Origin: Variibacter gotjawalensis
GTDB lineage: Bacteria > Pseudomonadota > Alphaproteobacteria > Rhizobiales > Xanthobacteraceae
Direction of reading: 5' to 3'
DNA: 64,000 nt
Assembly (NCBI RefSeq): GCF_002355335.1
Contig: NZ_AP014946.1
Span: 2,371,501 to 2,435,500, forward strand
In this document: in pieces, positions 17,088 to 27,052 of the stretch
How the letters are laid out: each line of letters opens with the position of its first letter
Position numbering within the stretch: the first letter of the stretch is position 1
Notes under the pieces: model-generated
What the model was told of the DNA's origin: nothing
What the model saw: the letters and a program-made list of their open reading frames with translations, nothing else
Databases searched by the model: none
Program-made: the position numbers and the translations under genes

Positions 17088-18094
17088 GACCAGCTCCCGC
17101 GTGCGGTTGCGAGCAGCCAGATGAAGAACGGCGTGCCGATCACGGCCGTGAGGATGCCGAGCGGAACTTCGATCGGCGCCATCGTCCGAGCAAGCGTATC
17201 GATCAGCAGGAGGTAGCCGCCGCCGAGCAGCATCGAGGTCGGCAGCAGCTTGCCGAAATCCGGGCCGACGAGAAAGCGCGCCAGATGCGGCACGATCAGT
17301 CCGACCCAGCCGATGATGCCGGCGGCCGCGACGCTCGCCGCCGTCACCAGCGTCGCGGCTGCGACGATCACGAGACGCAGCACGCCGGTCGGCAAACCCA
17401 GCGCGCGCGCCTCCTCCTCGGGTAACGAAAGCACGTTCATGCGCCAGCGCAGCGCGAAAAGAATGCCGGCGCCGATCACGACCGGGATAGTCAGCGGGAT
17501 CAGGTCGGCGCGCGTCGTCGCCGACAAGCTGCCGAGCAACCAGAATGTCATCGCGGGAAGCTGGTTGTAAGGGTCCGCCAGCACCTTCACGAGGCCGACA
17601 CCGGCGCCGAGCAACGCCCCCATCACAATGCCGGTGAGCACGAGCGTGAGGATCGGATCGCCCGAGCGTATCGTCGCGCCGACCGCGTAGACGGCGCCGA
17701 CCGCGACAAGGCCGCCGACGAACGCGGCCGCTTGAATTCCGAAGATGCCCCACGACAACAGGATCGCCGTGACGGCACCCAGCGCCGCGCCGGATGACGC
17801 GCCGAGGATATCCGGCGAGACGAGCGGATTACGGAAAAGCCCTTGGAAAGCTGCGCCCGCGATCGCGAGTGAAGCACCACAACAGAGCGCCGCGAGCACA
17901 CGCGGGCCGCGGATATTGAAGACGACGGCTTCGACGGACGGAGACAATCCGGACGGGCTTCCGGTGAGGCGCGACCACAGAGCCGTCGCGACATCCGCCA
18001 GCGACACCGGAAAACGCCCAACGCCGAATGCGACCGCGATGCCGACGAGCAGAACCGCGACCGCGATGACGTTGCCGGAAATGCGCCGGGTCAT
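17084..18094 (-). CDS. ABC transporter permease, FecCD/BtuC family
   Basis: A 336-residue inner-membrane permease with about ten TM helices. RGPRVLAALCCGASLAIAG and FRNPLVSPDILGASSGAALG near residues 60-100 and GWVGLIVPHLAR near 260 are diagnostic of FecCD/BtuC permeases. The start is ATG 18094 (MTRRISG), two bases after the upstream binding-protein stop; the open frame runs further 5' without family similarity. It forms the channel for the metal chelate delivered by the binding protein; only one permease gene is seen, so it likely works as a homodimer. Confidence 0.92.
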   Translation of the reverse strand: MTRRISGNVIAVAVLLVGIAVAFGVGRFPVSLADVATALWSRLTGSPSGLSPSVEAVVFNIRGPRVLAALCCGASLAIAGAAFQGLFRNPLVSPDILGASSGAALGAVTAILLSWGIFGIQAAAFVGGLVAVGAVYAVGATIRSGDPILTLVLTGIVMGALLGAGVGLVKVLADPYNQLPAMTFWLLGSLSATTRADLIPLTIPVVIGAGILFALRWRMNVLSLPEEEARALGLPTGVLRLVIVAAATLVTAASVAAAGIIGWVGLIVPHLARFLVGPDFGKLLPTSMLLGGGYLLLIDTLARTMAPIEVPLGILTAVIGTPFFIWLLATARGSWS

Positions 18095-18096
18095 CC

Positions 18097-19131
18097 TCAG
18101 CCGCTCATGATCTTGGCGACGTCGGCGTCGCTCAGATTGACCTGGTAAAACAGAGCATAGAATTCGCGGGTGAGGGCGCCGATATCTTCCGGGAAGAGCG
18201 TCGGGTACAGGAGCTTTGCGAGCCACCAAAGCCCAGCCATGCGATTGACCGATGGCGGGGAGTCGACCCAACCGAACGGCAGTCGCGGCGAGAGATAGAC
18301 GCGGCGCGCCTTCACGGCATCGACGCTGGCCCACGCCGGATCGTTAAGGACGGACTCCGCGAATGCTTTATCGAGGGTCACGATGACTTCCGGATTCCAC
18401 ACGAGCACTTGCTCGAGCGACACCTGCGCAAGGCCACCCGGCGCGCCGCGCGCGACGTTCGTCGCGCCGAGAAAGTCGATGGTCTCGACGTTGATCGAGC
18501 CGGCAAGGCCCGTTTCTAATCCGCGCGGCCCGCGTGCATAATAGACACGAGGGCGTTTGTCGGCCGCGATCGGATCGATGCGCGAGCGCAAAGTCCGCAT
18601 CGTTTGCTCGCACCAAGTCGCGAGTTTATTGCAGCGTTCTTCACGATCGATCAGTTGGCCGAGTGTGCGATAGGTCGCCACGATCGCATCGAACTTGCCG
18701 TCGAGCAGCGCATACGGAATGTTCGTCTGCGCCTGCACGCGATCGGCCAGTTCGACGTAAGTCTGCGTTGTCGAGCCCGCGTCGATAATCATATCCGGTT
18801 TGTGCGACAGCACGACTTCGAGATTCGCCGTGTTGCCGCGGCCCGTGATGCGTCCGACTTCCGGTTTGTCGGCGGCGTCCGGCAACAGATACGCCTTCTC
18901 GTCCGGCCGCGGCGTACGCGTCCAGCCGATCAACACATCGGGAGCGGCGGTGTAGAGCAGGATCGCGGCCGGCGGTCCGGCCGGCAGCACGCGCTGCACC
19001 TTCGCGGGTACCCCAACGCGCCGCCCGGCGCCGTCCGCAATGTGCGCATCGCGTGCGAAAGCCGGCGTTGTCGCCTGCGACAAAAGGGCGAGAGCCGCTG
19101 TTTCCAAAAATCCGCGTCGGTCGATTGGCAC
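18097..19131 (-). CDS. Metal-chelate ABC transporter substrate-binding protein, Tat-type signal
   Basis: A class III periplasmic binding protein of 344 residues. The N terminus PIDRRGFLETAALALLSQ is a twin-arginine signal, cut near AFA. The fold is marked by VQRVLPAGPPAAILLY, NLEVVLSHKPDMIID and EQVLVWNPEVIVTLD. The start GTG 19131 has AGGAAG seven bases upstream; an ATG at 19194 would put 21 residues before the Tat motif. Ligand could be a ferric siderophore, haem, cobalamin or another metal chelate; no biosynthetic or receptor gene is nearby. First gene of the operon. Confidence 0.85.
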   Translation of the reverse strand: MPIDRRGFLETAALALLSQATTPAFARDAHIADGAGRRVGVPAKVQRVLPAGPPAAILLYTAAPDVLIGWTRTPRPDEKAYLLPDAADKPEVGRITGRGNTANLEVVLSHKPDMIIDAGSTTQTYVELADRVQAQTNIPYALLDGKFDAIVATYRTLGQLIDREERCNKLATWCEQTMRTLRSRIDPIAADKRPRVYYARGPRGLETGLAGSINVETIDFLGATNVARGAPGGLAQVSLEQVLVWNPEVIVTLDKAFAESVLNDPAWASVDAVKARRVYLSPRLPFGWVDSPPSVNRMAGLWWLAKLLYPTLFPEDIGALTREFYALFYQVNLSDADVAKIMSG

Positions 19132-19521
19132 GGGTGCTTCCTGCAGTTTCGTATCGAACCGTATAGGAACGTTAGGCTCCGCGCCCAACGTCATAAAGTT
19201 CCGGGATGGGTTAGCGCAGGTTCATTTAGCTTAGCGATACCGATGCAGATATATCGATGTTTACGCAGCGCGGGTAATCTGGCGCGACGCTCACCGGCGC
19301 GGGCGAGCGGCTCCCTCTACCGCGCGATCGACAAGAACGCGCACGCGTCGGCCGAGACCGAGTTCGCGCTGTCGGGAAGCTCGTGCGCCGATAGCTTATT
19401 TTGTGATTTCGCAGAGTTTTGATGCGGTTCTGCCGCGAGGCTCGGCGATTCCCCGCCGACCGATGATCGAGCGGACTTACGCTGCGTCGGTGATCAAATA
19501 AGCCCGCGCTTCGGGGAAAAT
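19132..19521. other. Intergenic stretch upstream of the metal-uptake operon
   Basis: About 390 bases between the binding-protein start and tRNA-Leu. It should hold the operon promoter. I see an AT-richer patch around 19225-19260 (GATATATCGATG) but no clear Fur, Irr or RirA site and no supported coding frame. Confidence 0.4.
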
Positions 19522-19606
<85 letters not shown>

Positions 19607-19806
19607 AAGAGGCGCCAGCCGTCTGCAAAGCAGGGGCTGCGGTCAGGGGGACGACATAAGCGAGAGGTTCGGCCGCGTCAACGCTTGCCTTTGGTTCTCT
19701 TTCGGATTTCCGCCCGCAGCCGAAAATCCGGGCCGCAACACCTATGTACACTTTAGAGCCGATCGAGTATTCGCGAGGGATTAGATACTTGTCGGAGATT
19801 GACCCC

Positions 19807-20778
19807 GTGAACGCCCGTTCCAACGCTGACACGCTCGTAACCGTATTCGGTGGCTCGGGCTTCGTTGGGCGGCATGTGGTCCGGGCCTTGGCTCGCCGTG
19901 GTTTCCGTATCAGGGTGGCGGTGCGCCGGCCCGATCTCGCCTTCCATCTTCAACCGCTCGGCCGCGTCGGCCAGATCCACGCCGTGCAGGCGAATGTCCG
20001 CTATCCGGCCTCCGTCGAACTAGCGGTGCGCGATGCTTCGGCTGTCATCAACCTGACCGGGCTTCTGTTCGGCCGCGGCAAGCAGACCTTCGAGGCAGTG
20101 CATGTTGCCGGCACGCAGGCGATCGCCGACGCGGCGGTCGAGCACGACGCGCGCATCATTCATATGTCGGCGCTCGGCGCCGACCCGGAAAGCCCGGGCG
20201 AATATGGCCGCACCAAAGCAGCCGGCGAGGCCGCCGTGCGCGGCATCGCGCCGGAAGCGACCATCGTGCGTCCGTCGGTGGTGTTCGGTCCGGAAGATCA
20301 GCTGTTCAACCGCTTCGCTTTCCTCGCGCGCATGATGCCGGTGTTGCCGCTGGTCGGCGGCGGCGAGACGAAATTCCAGCCGCTGTTCGTCGGCGATCTC
20401 GCCGAAGCCATTGCGCGCCTCGTCGAAGATACGACGATCGACGGCAAGACTTACGAGCTCGGCGGACCCGACACGGTGACGCTGCGCGAAATATTCGAAT
20501 TCGTACTGTCGACGATCGAGCGCAAGCGCTTGCTCGTGCCGCTGCCGTTCGCGCTCGCGCGGCTGCAAGCGCAGGTCCTCCAGTATCTGCCGAACCCGCC
20601 GCTGACGCCGAGCCAGGTCGACATGCTGCATGACGACAACATCGTGTCCGAAACGGCCGAGAAGGATGGGCGGACGCTCAAAGGTCTCGGCATCGAGCCG
20701 GCGACCTTCGCATCGATCGTTCCGTCGTATCTCTGGCGCTTCCGCCGGACCGGTCAGTTCCGCAGCAGCGCGGCTTAA
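19807..20778 (+). CDS. NDUFA9-like NAD(P)-binding complex I-associated protein
   Basis: An extended/atypical SDR of 323 residues. TVFGGSGFVGRHVVRALARRG gives the nucleotide-binding GxxGxxG motif at the N terminus; HMSALGADPESPGEYGRTKAAGE shows Y-x-x-x-K in the atypical SDR context. The family corresponds to eukaryotic complex I subunit NDUFA9. Start GTG 19807 (GGAG nine bases upstream) places the glycine motif about 12 residues in, as in relatives; an ATG at 19744 is an alternative. Followed by convergent uppP with two bases between. Confidence 0.9.
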   Translation: MNARSNADTLVTVFGGSGFVGRHVVRALARRGFRIRVAVRRPDLAFHLQPLGRVGQIHAVQANVRYPASVELAVRDASAVINLTGLLFGRGKQTFEAVHVAGTQAIADAAVEHDARIIHMSALGADPESPGEYGRTKAAGEAAVRGIAPEATIVRPSVVFGPEDQLFNRFAFLARMMPVLPLVGGGETKFQPLFVGDLAEAIARLVEDTTIDGKTYELGGPDTVTLREIFEFVLSTIERKRLLVPLPFALARLQAQVLQYLPNPPLTPSQVDMLHDDNIVSETAEKDGRTLKGLGIEPATFASIVPSYLWRFRRTGQFRSSAA

Positions 20779-20779
20779 A

Positions 20780-21583
20780 TCAGCCGAGCAGCGCGAGGCC
20801 GATCAGGCCGATCGCGCCGACGATGATGCGCCACCAGGCGAACACAGCAAAGCCGTGCTGCGAGACATAATCGAGCAGCGAGCGGACCACGAACCAGCCC
20901 GCGACGAACGACGTGACGAAGCCGACCGCGATGATCAGAATGTTGTTGCTGCTCAGCTGGTCGTAACTCTTCAACAGATCGAGCGCGAAGGCGCCGACCA
21001 TCGTCGGGATCGCGAGGAAGAACGAGAACTCCGCGGCCGAACGCTTGTCGGAGCCCATCAGCATCGCGGCGACGATCGTCGAGCCTGAGCGGGAGACGCC
21101 CGGGATCATCGCAAGACACTGAGCGATGCCGATGCCGAGATACATCGGCAACGGATAGCGCATCGCATCGTTGAAGCGCTGCGCGATTTCCTGCCGGTCG
21201 ACCCACAGCAGAATAAAGCCGCCGACGATCAGCGACACGCAGACCACCCACGGGTTGAACAGCGTGCCTTTAATGAATCCGCGCGCGAGATAGCCGATCA
21301 GCGCGGCCGGCAGGAATGCGATCAGCACACCGATGACGAAGCGCCGCGCGAACACGTCGTAAGGAAGCGCCATCGCGATCTTCCACAGTCGCCCGAAATA
21401 GATCGAGAGGATCGCGAGGATCGCACCGAGCTGGATGAGTACGACGAAGGTCTTGCCGAAGTCGGCGTCCTCGAACCCTAAGAAATGGCCGATGAGCAGA
21501 AGGTGTCCGGTCGAGGAGACCGGAAGGAACTCCGTGAAGCCTTCGATGACCCCGAGAAACGCCGCTTTGATGAGGTCGAGCAT
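20780..21583 (-). CDS. uppP: Undecaprenyl-diphosphatase
   Basis: A 267-residue polytopic membrane enzyme recycling undecaprenyl pyrophosphate for peptidoglycan and O-antigen synthesis; confers bacitracin resistance when abundant. [17 protein letters not shown] carries the (E/Q)xxxE motif and the Ser/His region, and [10 protein letters not shown] the second conserved active-site motif with its Arg. Start ATG 21583 (MLDLIKAA) with GAGG upstream; the frame is open further 5' but without similarity. Often called bacA. Confidence 0.96.
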   Translation of the reverse strand: MLDLIKAAFLGVIEGFTEFLPVSSTGHLLLIGHFLGFEDADFGKTFVVLIQLGAILAILSIYFGRLWKIAMALPYDVFARRFVIGVLIAFLPAALIGYLARGFIKGTLFNPWVVCVSLIVGGFILLWVDRQEIAQRFNDAMRYPLPMYLGIGIAQCLAMIPGVSRSGSTIVAAMLMGSDKRSAAEFSFFLAIPTMVGAFALDLLKSYDQLSSNNILIIAVGFVTSFVAGWFVVRSLLDYVSQHGFAVFAWWRIIVGAIGLIGLALLG

Positions 21584-21832
21584 GAGGCCCCTCGCATTCC
21601 ATGAAGCGCCGCCGAATCGGCCTGGGCGCGAACGCCAGCGTTGTGGCGCAACCACGCGCGTCCGGCAATGTGGTGAGCACCTTGGCAACCCAGCCCTTTG
21701 GCAACCGAATGGCAACCATTCGGCGGCGATATTCGCGGCTTCGTGGGTTGCCTCGGCGGACGGCTTTCCGATAGCTAGGCCTCTACGATTCGCCTTCGCC
21801 GTTTCGGCGGTTCCTCCGGCGCCAAGGTATCG

Positions 21833-22525
21833 ATGTCGACGCTTTATCATTACCCGTTTTGCCCGCATTCACGCTTTGTTCGTCTCGCACTCGGCGAATA
21901 CGGCGCTCTCGTCGATCTCGTCGAGGAGCGCTTTTGGGATCGGCGCGAAGAGTTTCTGATCATGAATCCGGCCGGAACGACGCCGGTTTTCGTCGATCAG
22001 GCGGGTCCGCCGGTGCCGGGCCCGGCAATCATCGCGGAATACCTCGACGAAACACGTGGGCTTTTGCTCGCCGAGCGGCGTCTGCTTGCCGAAGATCCGG
22101 CGGAGCGCGTTGAAATTCGCCGGCTAACCAGCTGGTTCAACGATAAATTCTACGCCGAAGTCGCCGAGCCGCTGGTCAGCGAGAAGATTTATCGCCGCGT
22201 CATGCCGAAGGAAGCGGGCGGTGGCCCGCCCGATACCACGGTGATGCGCGCGGCCCGTAGCAACATTCGCTATCATCTGGCCTATATGACGTGGCTGGTA
22301 TCGAGCCGCGATTGGCTGGCTTGCGACCGCATGACGTATGCGGACCTGGCTGCCGCCGCGCAGCTCTCCGTCGTGGATTATTTGGGCGAAGTGCCTTGGA
22401 ACGAGAACGAAGCCGTCAAACACTGGTACGCGAAGATGAAATCGCGACCCTCGTTCCGTCCTCTCCTGGCGGAGACGGCGCTCGGCGTGCCGGCGTCGGA
22501 GCATTACGCCGACCTCGACTTCTAA
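21833..22525 (+). CDS. Glutathione S-transferase family protein
   Basis: A 230-residue GST. The N-terminal thioredoxin fold begins [16 protein letters not shown] with a Cys-Pro-His-Ser active-site-like motif, followed by [11 protein letters not shown] (cis-Pro) and [11 protein letters not shown] (glutathione-binding). The helical domain contains [22 protein letters not shown]. The FCPHSRFVR signature is shared by a rhizobial GST group near queG. Its TAA stop abuts the queG reading frame, so the two are probably cotranscribed. Confidence 0.9.
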   Translation: MSTLYHYPFCPHSRFVRLALGEYGALVDLVEERFWDRREEFLIMNPAGTTPVFVDQAGPPVPGPAIIAEYLDETRGLLLAERRLLAEDPAERVEIRRLTSWFNDKFYAEVAEPLVSEKIYRRVMPKEAGGGPPDTTVMRAARSNIRYHLAYMTWLVSSRDWLACDRMTYADLAAAAQLSVVDYLGEVPWNENEAVKHWYAKMKSRPSFRPLLAETALGVPASEHYADLDF

Positions 22526-23556
22526 CCGATCCGCACGACGTCAAGCGCGCGCTGATCGAATCCGCGCGCGAACACGGCTTCGAAGTCGTCGGCATCACGC
22601 GGCCTGACGCGATCCCGCAGGCGAGCGAACGCCTCAAGCGCTTCGTCGCCGACGGTGCCCACGGCGATATGGAATGGATGACGGACCCGCGTCGTGGCAA
22701 TCCGCGCGCGCTCTGGTCCGACGTTCAGCGCGTCATCATGCTCGGCATGAACTACGGCCCGGATCGCGACCCGCGCGAGACCTTGCTGGCGAAGGAGCGC
22801 GCGGCAATCTCCGTCTACGCGCAGGGCGACGACTATCACGAGATCATCAAGCCGAAGCTCAAATCCATCGCGCGATGGCTGATCGCCAATGCGGGCGGCG
22901 ACGTGAAAGTGTTCGTCGACACCGCCGCGCTGATGGAGAAGCCGCTCGCCGAAGCGGCTGGACTCGGTTGGCAAGGCAAACACACCAATCTCGTCTCGCG
23001 CGTGCGCGGCTCCTGGCTTTTCCTCGGTGCCATCATGACGACGCTGGAACTGCCGGAGGATGCGGCCGACATCGATCATTGCGGCTCATGCCGCGCGTGT
23101 CTCGATGCTTGCCCGACCGAAGCGTTTCCGGCGCCGTATCGTCTCGATGCCCGCCGCTGCATTTCGTATCTGACGATCGAGCACAAAGGCCCGATCCCGC
23201 TCGAGCTGCGCCCGCTGATGGGCAACCGCATCTACGGCTGCGACGATTGTCTCGCTGCGTGTCCGTGGAACAAGTTCGCGGTGGCTGCGAACGAGATGAA
23301 GCTGTCGGCACGCGAGGAACTCACGGCGCCGAAGCTCGCCGATCTCGCAACGCTCGATGACACCGCGTTCCGCGCGCTGTTCCGCAAATCGCCGGTCAAG
23401 CGCATCGGCCGCGACCGCTTCATCCGCAACGTGATGATCGCGATCGGAAACTCCGGCGACGCCTCGCTCGCCGCATCCGCGCAGGCGCGATTGAACGACG
23501 ACTCCGAACTCGTCCGCGACGCCGCCCGCTGGGCGCTCGATCGCTTGGCGGCTTAG
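22522..23556 (+). CDS. queG: Epoxyqueuosine reductase
   Basis: Cobalamin- and Fe-S-dependent enzyme for the last step of tRNA queuosine synthesis. [17 protein letters not shown] and [14 protein letters not shown] are the two 4Fe-4S motifs; the N-terminal QueG domain ([32 protein letters not shown]) and a C-terminal HEAT-like end are complete. The start is a problem: the frame begins to resemble the family at [14 protein letters not shown], exactly at the GST stop, but the first codon there is CTA and no ATG, GTG or TTG lies nearby in frame. Upstream in-frame starts are TTG 22396 and ATG 22291, both inside the GST gene. Coordinates give the first family-like codon. Confidence 0.88.
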   Translation, partial: LTDPHDVKRALIESAREHGFEVVGITRPDAIPQASERLKRFVADGAHGDMEWMTDPRRGNPRALWSDVQRVIMLGMNYGPDRDPRETLLAKERAAISVYAQGDDYHEIIKPKLKSIARWLIANAGGDVKVFVDTAALMEKPLAEAAGLGWQGKHTNLVSRVRGSWLFLGAIMTTLELPEDAADIDHCGSCRACLDACPTEAFPAPYRLDARRCISYLTIEHKGPIPLELRPLMGNRIYGCDDCLAACPWNKFAVAANEMKLSAREELTAPKLADLATLDDTAFRALFRKSPVKRIGRDRFIRNVMIAIGNSGDASLAASAQARLNDDSELVRDAARWALDRLAA

Positions 23557-24329
23557 GCGATATCTGCGACCGCCTGCAACATCCGCGCGATATCCTGCGG
23601 ACGCGACAGACGATGGTCGCCGTCTTTGATCAACGTCATCACGACATCGTCATGCGCGAGCCGCGTGACGAGCGCTTGCGCGTGCTGCCACGGGACGTCG
23701 GGGTCCTGCACGCCCTGCAGGATGCGCACCGGGCATCCGGTCTGGATCAGCCCATCGAGGAGCAGGTGATTGCGGCCTTCCTCGATCAGCGCGCGCGTGA
23801 TCGGGTAGGGACCGTCACCGTAAGCCGACGGCCGCTGCCATTCGCCGGTCTCTTCGATCTGCTTCTTCACGTCCTTCGGGAAACGTTGCCACATCAACGC
23901 TTCGGTGAAATCCGCCGCCGGAGCGATCAGCACCATGCCAGCAAGCGATGCGCGCGAATCTTCGCACTGACGCAAGGCGCGCGCGAGCAGCAGCGCCATC
24001 CATCCACCCATCGACGAGCCGATGAGAATTTGCGGTCCCTCGCATTGCGATGTGAACACCGCGAGGCTCTCGTCGAGCCATCGCCCGATCGTGCCGTCGC
24101 GAAAAGCGCCCGACGATTCGCCATGCCCCGAATAATCGAAACGCGTGCAGGCGCGGCCGTGTTCGCCCGCCCAGGCATCGAGCGCTTGCGCCTTGCTGCC
24201 CTGCATGTCGGATTTGAAACCGCCGAGCCAGACAAGGCCCGGTGCCGCTCCGGCGCGTTGTCGCACTGCGATACGCCGCGCTTGCGCACCTTCGCCGACT
24301 TCGATGAAAATTGGATCTGATGAGGACAA
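23553..24329 (-). CDS. Alpha/beta hydrolase (ABHD10-like)
   Basis: A 258-residue serine hydrolase. Nucleophile elbow [14 protein letters not shown] (residue about 105), acid in [11 protein letters not shown] and base in [12 protein letters not shown] form the triad; [11 protein letters not shown] is the oxyanion-side strand. It resembles ABHD10-type depalmitoylase/thioesterase proteins common in alphaproteobacteria; substrate unknown. Converges on queG with a four-base overlap of stops. Confidence 0.85.
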   Translation of the reverse strand: MSSSDPIFIEVGEGAQARRIAVRQRAGAAPGLVWLGGFKSDMQGSKAQALDAWAGEHGRACTRFDYSGHGESSGAFRDGTIGRWLDESLAVFTSQCEGPQILIGSSMGGWMALLLARALRQCEDSRASLAGMVLIAPAADFTEALMWQRFPKDVKKQIEETGEWQRPSAYGDGPYPITRALIEEGRNHLLLDGLIQTGCPVRILQGVQDPDVPWQHAQALVTRLAHDDVVMTLIKDGDHRLSRPQDIARMLQAVADIA

Positions 24330-24444
24330 CAGTCGAACCCGGCTGGAGAAAAAGCGTCCGCGCTGGCAATATGCAGCGCAGAATGCGATTAATTAGAGCA
24401 GCATAGGCAAACAGCCAAGCGCCGCGCATCACGCCGGCCGAGGG

Positions 24445-25650
24445 ATGGAGCGCAAAAGTCTCGTGTCGATCGAGCAGGCAGATCAGACGGCGGCGCACGG
24501 CCTCGCGGGAGCGAGCGTACTGCAGGTCGTGCCCGCTCTCCTCGATGACGCGACCGGCCGTGCCGCATTCGATCTCGCGATGGCATCGCTCCGCGCCGGC
24601 TCGCGCGCGCTGGTCGCCAGTGGCCCAGGACCGCTCGTCGGCGAATTGCAGGCATCGGGCGGCGAGTGGAGCCGTCTCGATTTCTCCAAGAGCGGGATGA
24701 TGGCGCGGCGCCGCAACGTGCAGGCGCTCGAAGAGGTCATCCGCAACGAACGCATCGCGGTCATGCACGCCTACGGCACCATCGCGGCGGCCTGCGCGAT
24801 CGGCGCCGGCAAGCGCGCGAAGATCCCTGTCGTCACCAGCTATCACCAGCATCCCAACGGCGAGATCGTGCGCGGCGATCCGCAGGCGCAAGGCGATCGC
24901 GTGATCGCGCCGTCGCAGTATTCCGCCGACATCATCGCGCGGCAACACAATATCGACCCGCAGAAGATCGTCGTGATTCCGCCGATGGTCGACACCTACT
25001 GGTTCGATCCGGCTTACGTCACGCACGATCGCGTCGCTGCCGTGCGCGACAGCTGGCGCGTGCGCCCGGAAGCGCGCGTCGTGCTGCTCCCCGGCCGGCT
25101 CGTCGAGTCGGAGGGGCATTTCGAACTCGTCGATGCGGTGCGCATTTTGCTCAACGGCGGCATGCGCGGCGTCGTCTTCGTCATCGCGGGCGATGCCGGA
25201 ACCGAAAGCGATTATCTCGCCGCACTCGAACATCAGATCACCGTGCAGGGTGTCGCGCCGATTATCCGTCTCGTTGGGCGCAGCGGCGACATGGCGGCGG
25301 CTTACTTGGCGTCCGATGTCGTCGTGCTTCCGTCCGATCGCGCCGACGTCTTCAGCGCGCGCGCCGCCGAAGCGCAGGCGATGGGATGTCCGGTGGTTAT
25401 CACGGACGTCGGAGCCAACGCCGAACTCATCGACGCCAGCGATACGCATAACCGTACCGGCTGGCTCACAGCGCCACACGATTCGATCTCGCTCGCGCGC
25501 GGCATTGCTGGTGCGATTTCACTCGATGCGCGTGCGCGTCAACAGCTTGCCGGCAACGCGCGCGAATTCACGCTCGGTCGTTTTTCGCCAGAACATGTGA
25601 CCGGCGCAACGCTTGCGGTCTACGAGCAATTGCTGCAAGGCTCGCGCTGA
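24445..25650 (+). CDS. Glycosyltransferase, group 1 (GT4 fold)
   Basis: A 401-residue GT-B glycosyltransferase. The donor-side domain has VLLPGRLVESEGHFELVDAV and the sugar-nucleotide motif region SDRADVFSARAAEAQAMGCPVVITDVG (EX7E-like: E in AAEAQAMG). N-terminal acceptor domain begins ASVLQVVPALLDD, the usual first strand. It is followed two bases later by a paralogue. Likely acts on lipopolysaccharide or another surface glycan; donor and acceptor cannot be told from sequence. Confidence 0.88.
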   Translation: MERKSLVSIEQADQTAAHGLAGASVLQVVPALLDDATGRAAFDLAMASLRAGSRALVASGPGPLVGELQASGGEWSRLDFSKSGMMARRRNVQALEEVIRNERIAVMHAYGTIAAACAIGAGKRAKIPVVTSYHQHPNGEIVRGDPQAQGDRVIAPSQYSADIIARQHNIDPQKIVVIPPMVDTYWFDPAYVTHDRVAAVRDSWRVRPEARVVLLPGRLVESEGHFELVDAVRILLNGGMRGVVFVIAGDAGTESDYLAALEHQITVQGVAPIIRLVGRSGDMAAAYLASDVVVLPSDRADVFSARAAEAQAMGCPVVITDVGANAELIDASDTHNRTGWLTAPHDSISLARGIAGAISLDARARQQLAGNAREFTLGRFSPEHVTGATLAVYEQLLQGSR

Positions 25651-25652
25651 TC

Positions 25653-26843
25653 ATGAATGACAGCAGTCCCGCAACGCGATCGCTTCGCGTGCTGATGGTC
25701 GCGCCGACCCTCGGCACCGGTGGCAGCGATGCGGCGGTCGTCGACAGCGTCCGCATCTTACGCGATGCCGGCCACGGCGTCGTCGTCGTCACGCATGGCG
25801 GCGAGCGCGCGCCGGATGTCGGCCGGCTGGGTGCCGAATGGGTGCAGCTCAACACGCGCACGATCAACCCGCTCGTCATCCTCGCCAACGTGCCGCGCCT
25901 GGTCCGCATCGTGCGCGAGCGAAGCTGCGACGTCATCCACGCGCATGGCCGCACGGCCGCGTGGAGCGCGTGGCTGGCTTCCCGCATCGCGCGCCGTCCC
26001 TTCATCACGACGTGGTACAAAGGCTTTCGCGAACAGAATCCGTTCAAGCGCGCCTACAACCGCGTGATGGTGCGCGGCGATCGTGTTGTCGCGGTGAGCG
26101 AGCAGATCGCCGAGCTCATCGGCGAGCGCTACGCCGTGCCGACACAACGCCTCTCCGTCATCCCGTTCGGCATCGACGCGATGCGCTTCGATCCCGGCGG
26201 CGTATCCCCCGAGCGTATCGACGCGGCACGCCGTCAGCTCGGCGTCGAGAAGGATACGCGGCTCATCCTCGTCGTCGGCCGCATGGTGCGGCGAAAAGGC
26301 CATCACGTCGTCGTCGAAGCGATGACGCGCCTCAAGGCGCGCGGGCTGAAGGATTTCGTCTGCGTCTTCGCGAGCGAGGATGCCGGCACGCGCTATGCCG
26401 GCGAGCTTTGGGATCTCGTGGTCGAGAAAGACGCGAGCGATTGCGTGCGCCTCTCCGGCCCACTCAACGACGTCCCCGCTGCCTATGCGGCCGCGACCGC
26501 TGTCGTCTCGGCGTCGCTGCAGGAGGAGGGGCTCTCGCGCGGCGTGCTCGAGGCGCAGGCGATGGCGCGCCCGGTGGTCGTGTCGGATCTCGGCGCCGGA
26601 ACCGATGTCGTGCTCGCGCCGCCATCCGTCCCGGAAGATCGGGCGACCGGCTTGCGCTTTCCGGCCAACGATCCGAACGCACTCGCGGCAGCGCTCGTGA
26701 AGCTTCTCGCGATGTCGGATTCGGCACGCGAAGCGATGGGGAGCCGGGGCCGCGCTTGGGTGACCGCCAGCTTCGATCCCGATCAGGTGGCGGCTCAGAC
26801 GCTCGAACTTTACCGGTCGGTCGCGGCCGCCGCCCGCGCCTGA
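25653..26843 (+). CDS. Glycosyltransferase, group 1 (GT4 fold), second copy
   Basis: A 396-residue GT-B enzyme paralogous to the preceding gene: LRVLMVAPTLGTGGSDAAV at the N terminus, LILVVGRMVRRKGHHVVVEAM at the domain joint and SLQEEGLSRGVLEAQAMARPVVVSDLG as the donor-binding segment. The spacing of two bases indicates one transcript with its paralogue. Both lie upstream of infC but separated from it by about 200 bases. Role in envelope glycan assembly inferred. Confidence 0.88.
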   Translation: MNDSSPATRSLRVLMVAPTLGTGGSDAAVVDSVRILRDAGHGVVVVTHGGERAPDVGRLGAEWVQLNTRTINPLVILANVPRLVRIVRERSCDVIHAHGRTAAWSAWLASRIARRPFITTWYKGFREQNPFKRAYNRVMVRGDRVVAVSEQIAELIGERYAVPTQRLSVIPFGIDAMRFDPGGVSPERIDAARRQLGVEKDTRLILVVGRMVRRKGHHVVVEAMTRLKARGLKDFVCVFASEDAGTRYAGELWDLVVEKDASDCVRLSGPLNDVPAAYAAATAVVSASLQEEGLSRGVLEAQAMARPVVVSDLGAGTDVVLAPPSVPEDRATGLRFPANDPNALAAALVKLLAMSDSAREAMGSRGRAWVTASFDPDQVAAQTLELYRSVAAAARA

Positions 26844-27035
26844 ACGGCATCCTGTGGCCGAAAACACCCTCCGGATGCAGAAAACTAACCTTTCGGCAGC
26901 CGGGACAGACGAAGTTCGGCCGTTTCGCCGTTGACTTCCTGAGGGAAAATACCAATTCTCCGCTCACCGCCGTTCCAGTAGAGCGTTTGCGGCGCCACAT
27001 TCATGGCGCGTGGACGGCGGCTATTCGAAACAACT

Positions 27036-27052
27036 GAAGGAAGACACCCATT
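27036..27052 (+). promoter_or_regulatory. Ribosome site and AUU start codon of infC
   Basis: AAGGAAG at 27037-27043 is followed six bases later by ATT at 27050. The next in-frame ATG (27062) is 18 bases from the same site, too far for normal initiation. The ATT start gives a protein beginning (M)[15 protein letters not shown], the usual alphaproteobacterial N terminus. A rare AUU start is the basis of infC autoregulation in E. coli. Confidence 0.75.

Noticed and set aside
19132-19260. Fur/Irr-type operator before the metal-uptake operon
   Set aside because: The AT-rich patch does not form a convincing 19-bp dyad by eye.
19243-19422. Possible 59-codon gene upstream of tRNA-Leu
   Set aside because: ATG frame without ribosome site or recognisable sequence; likely chance.
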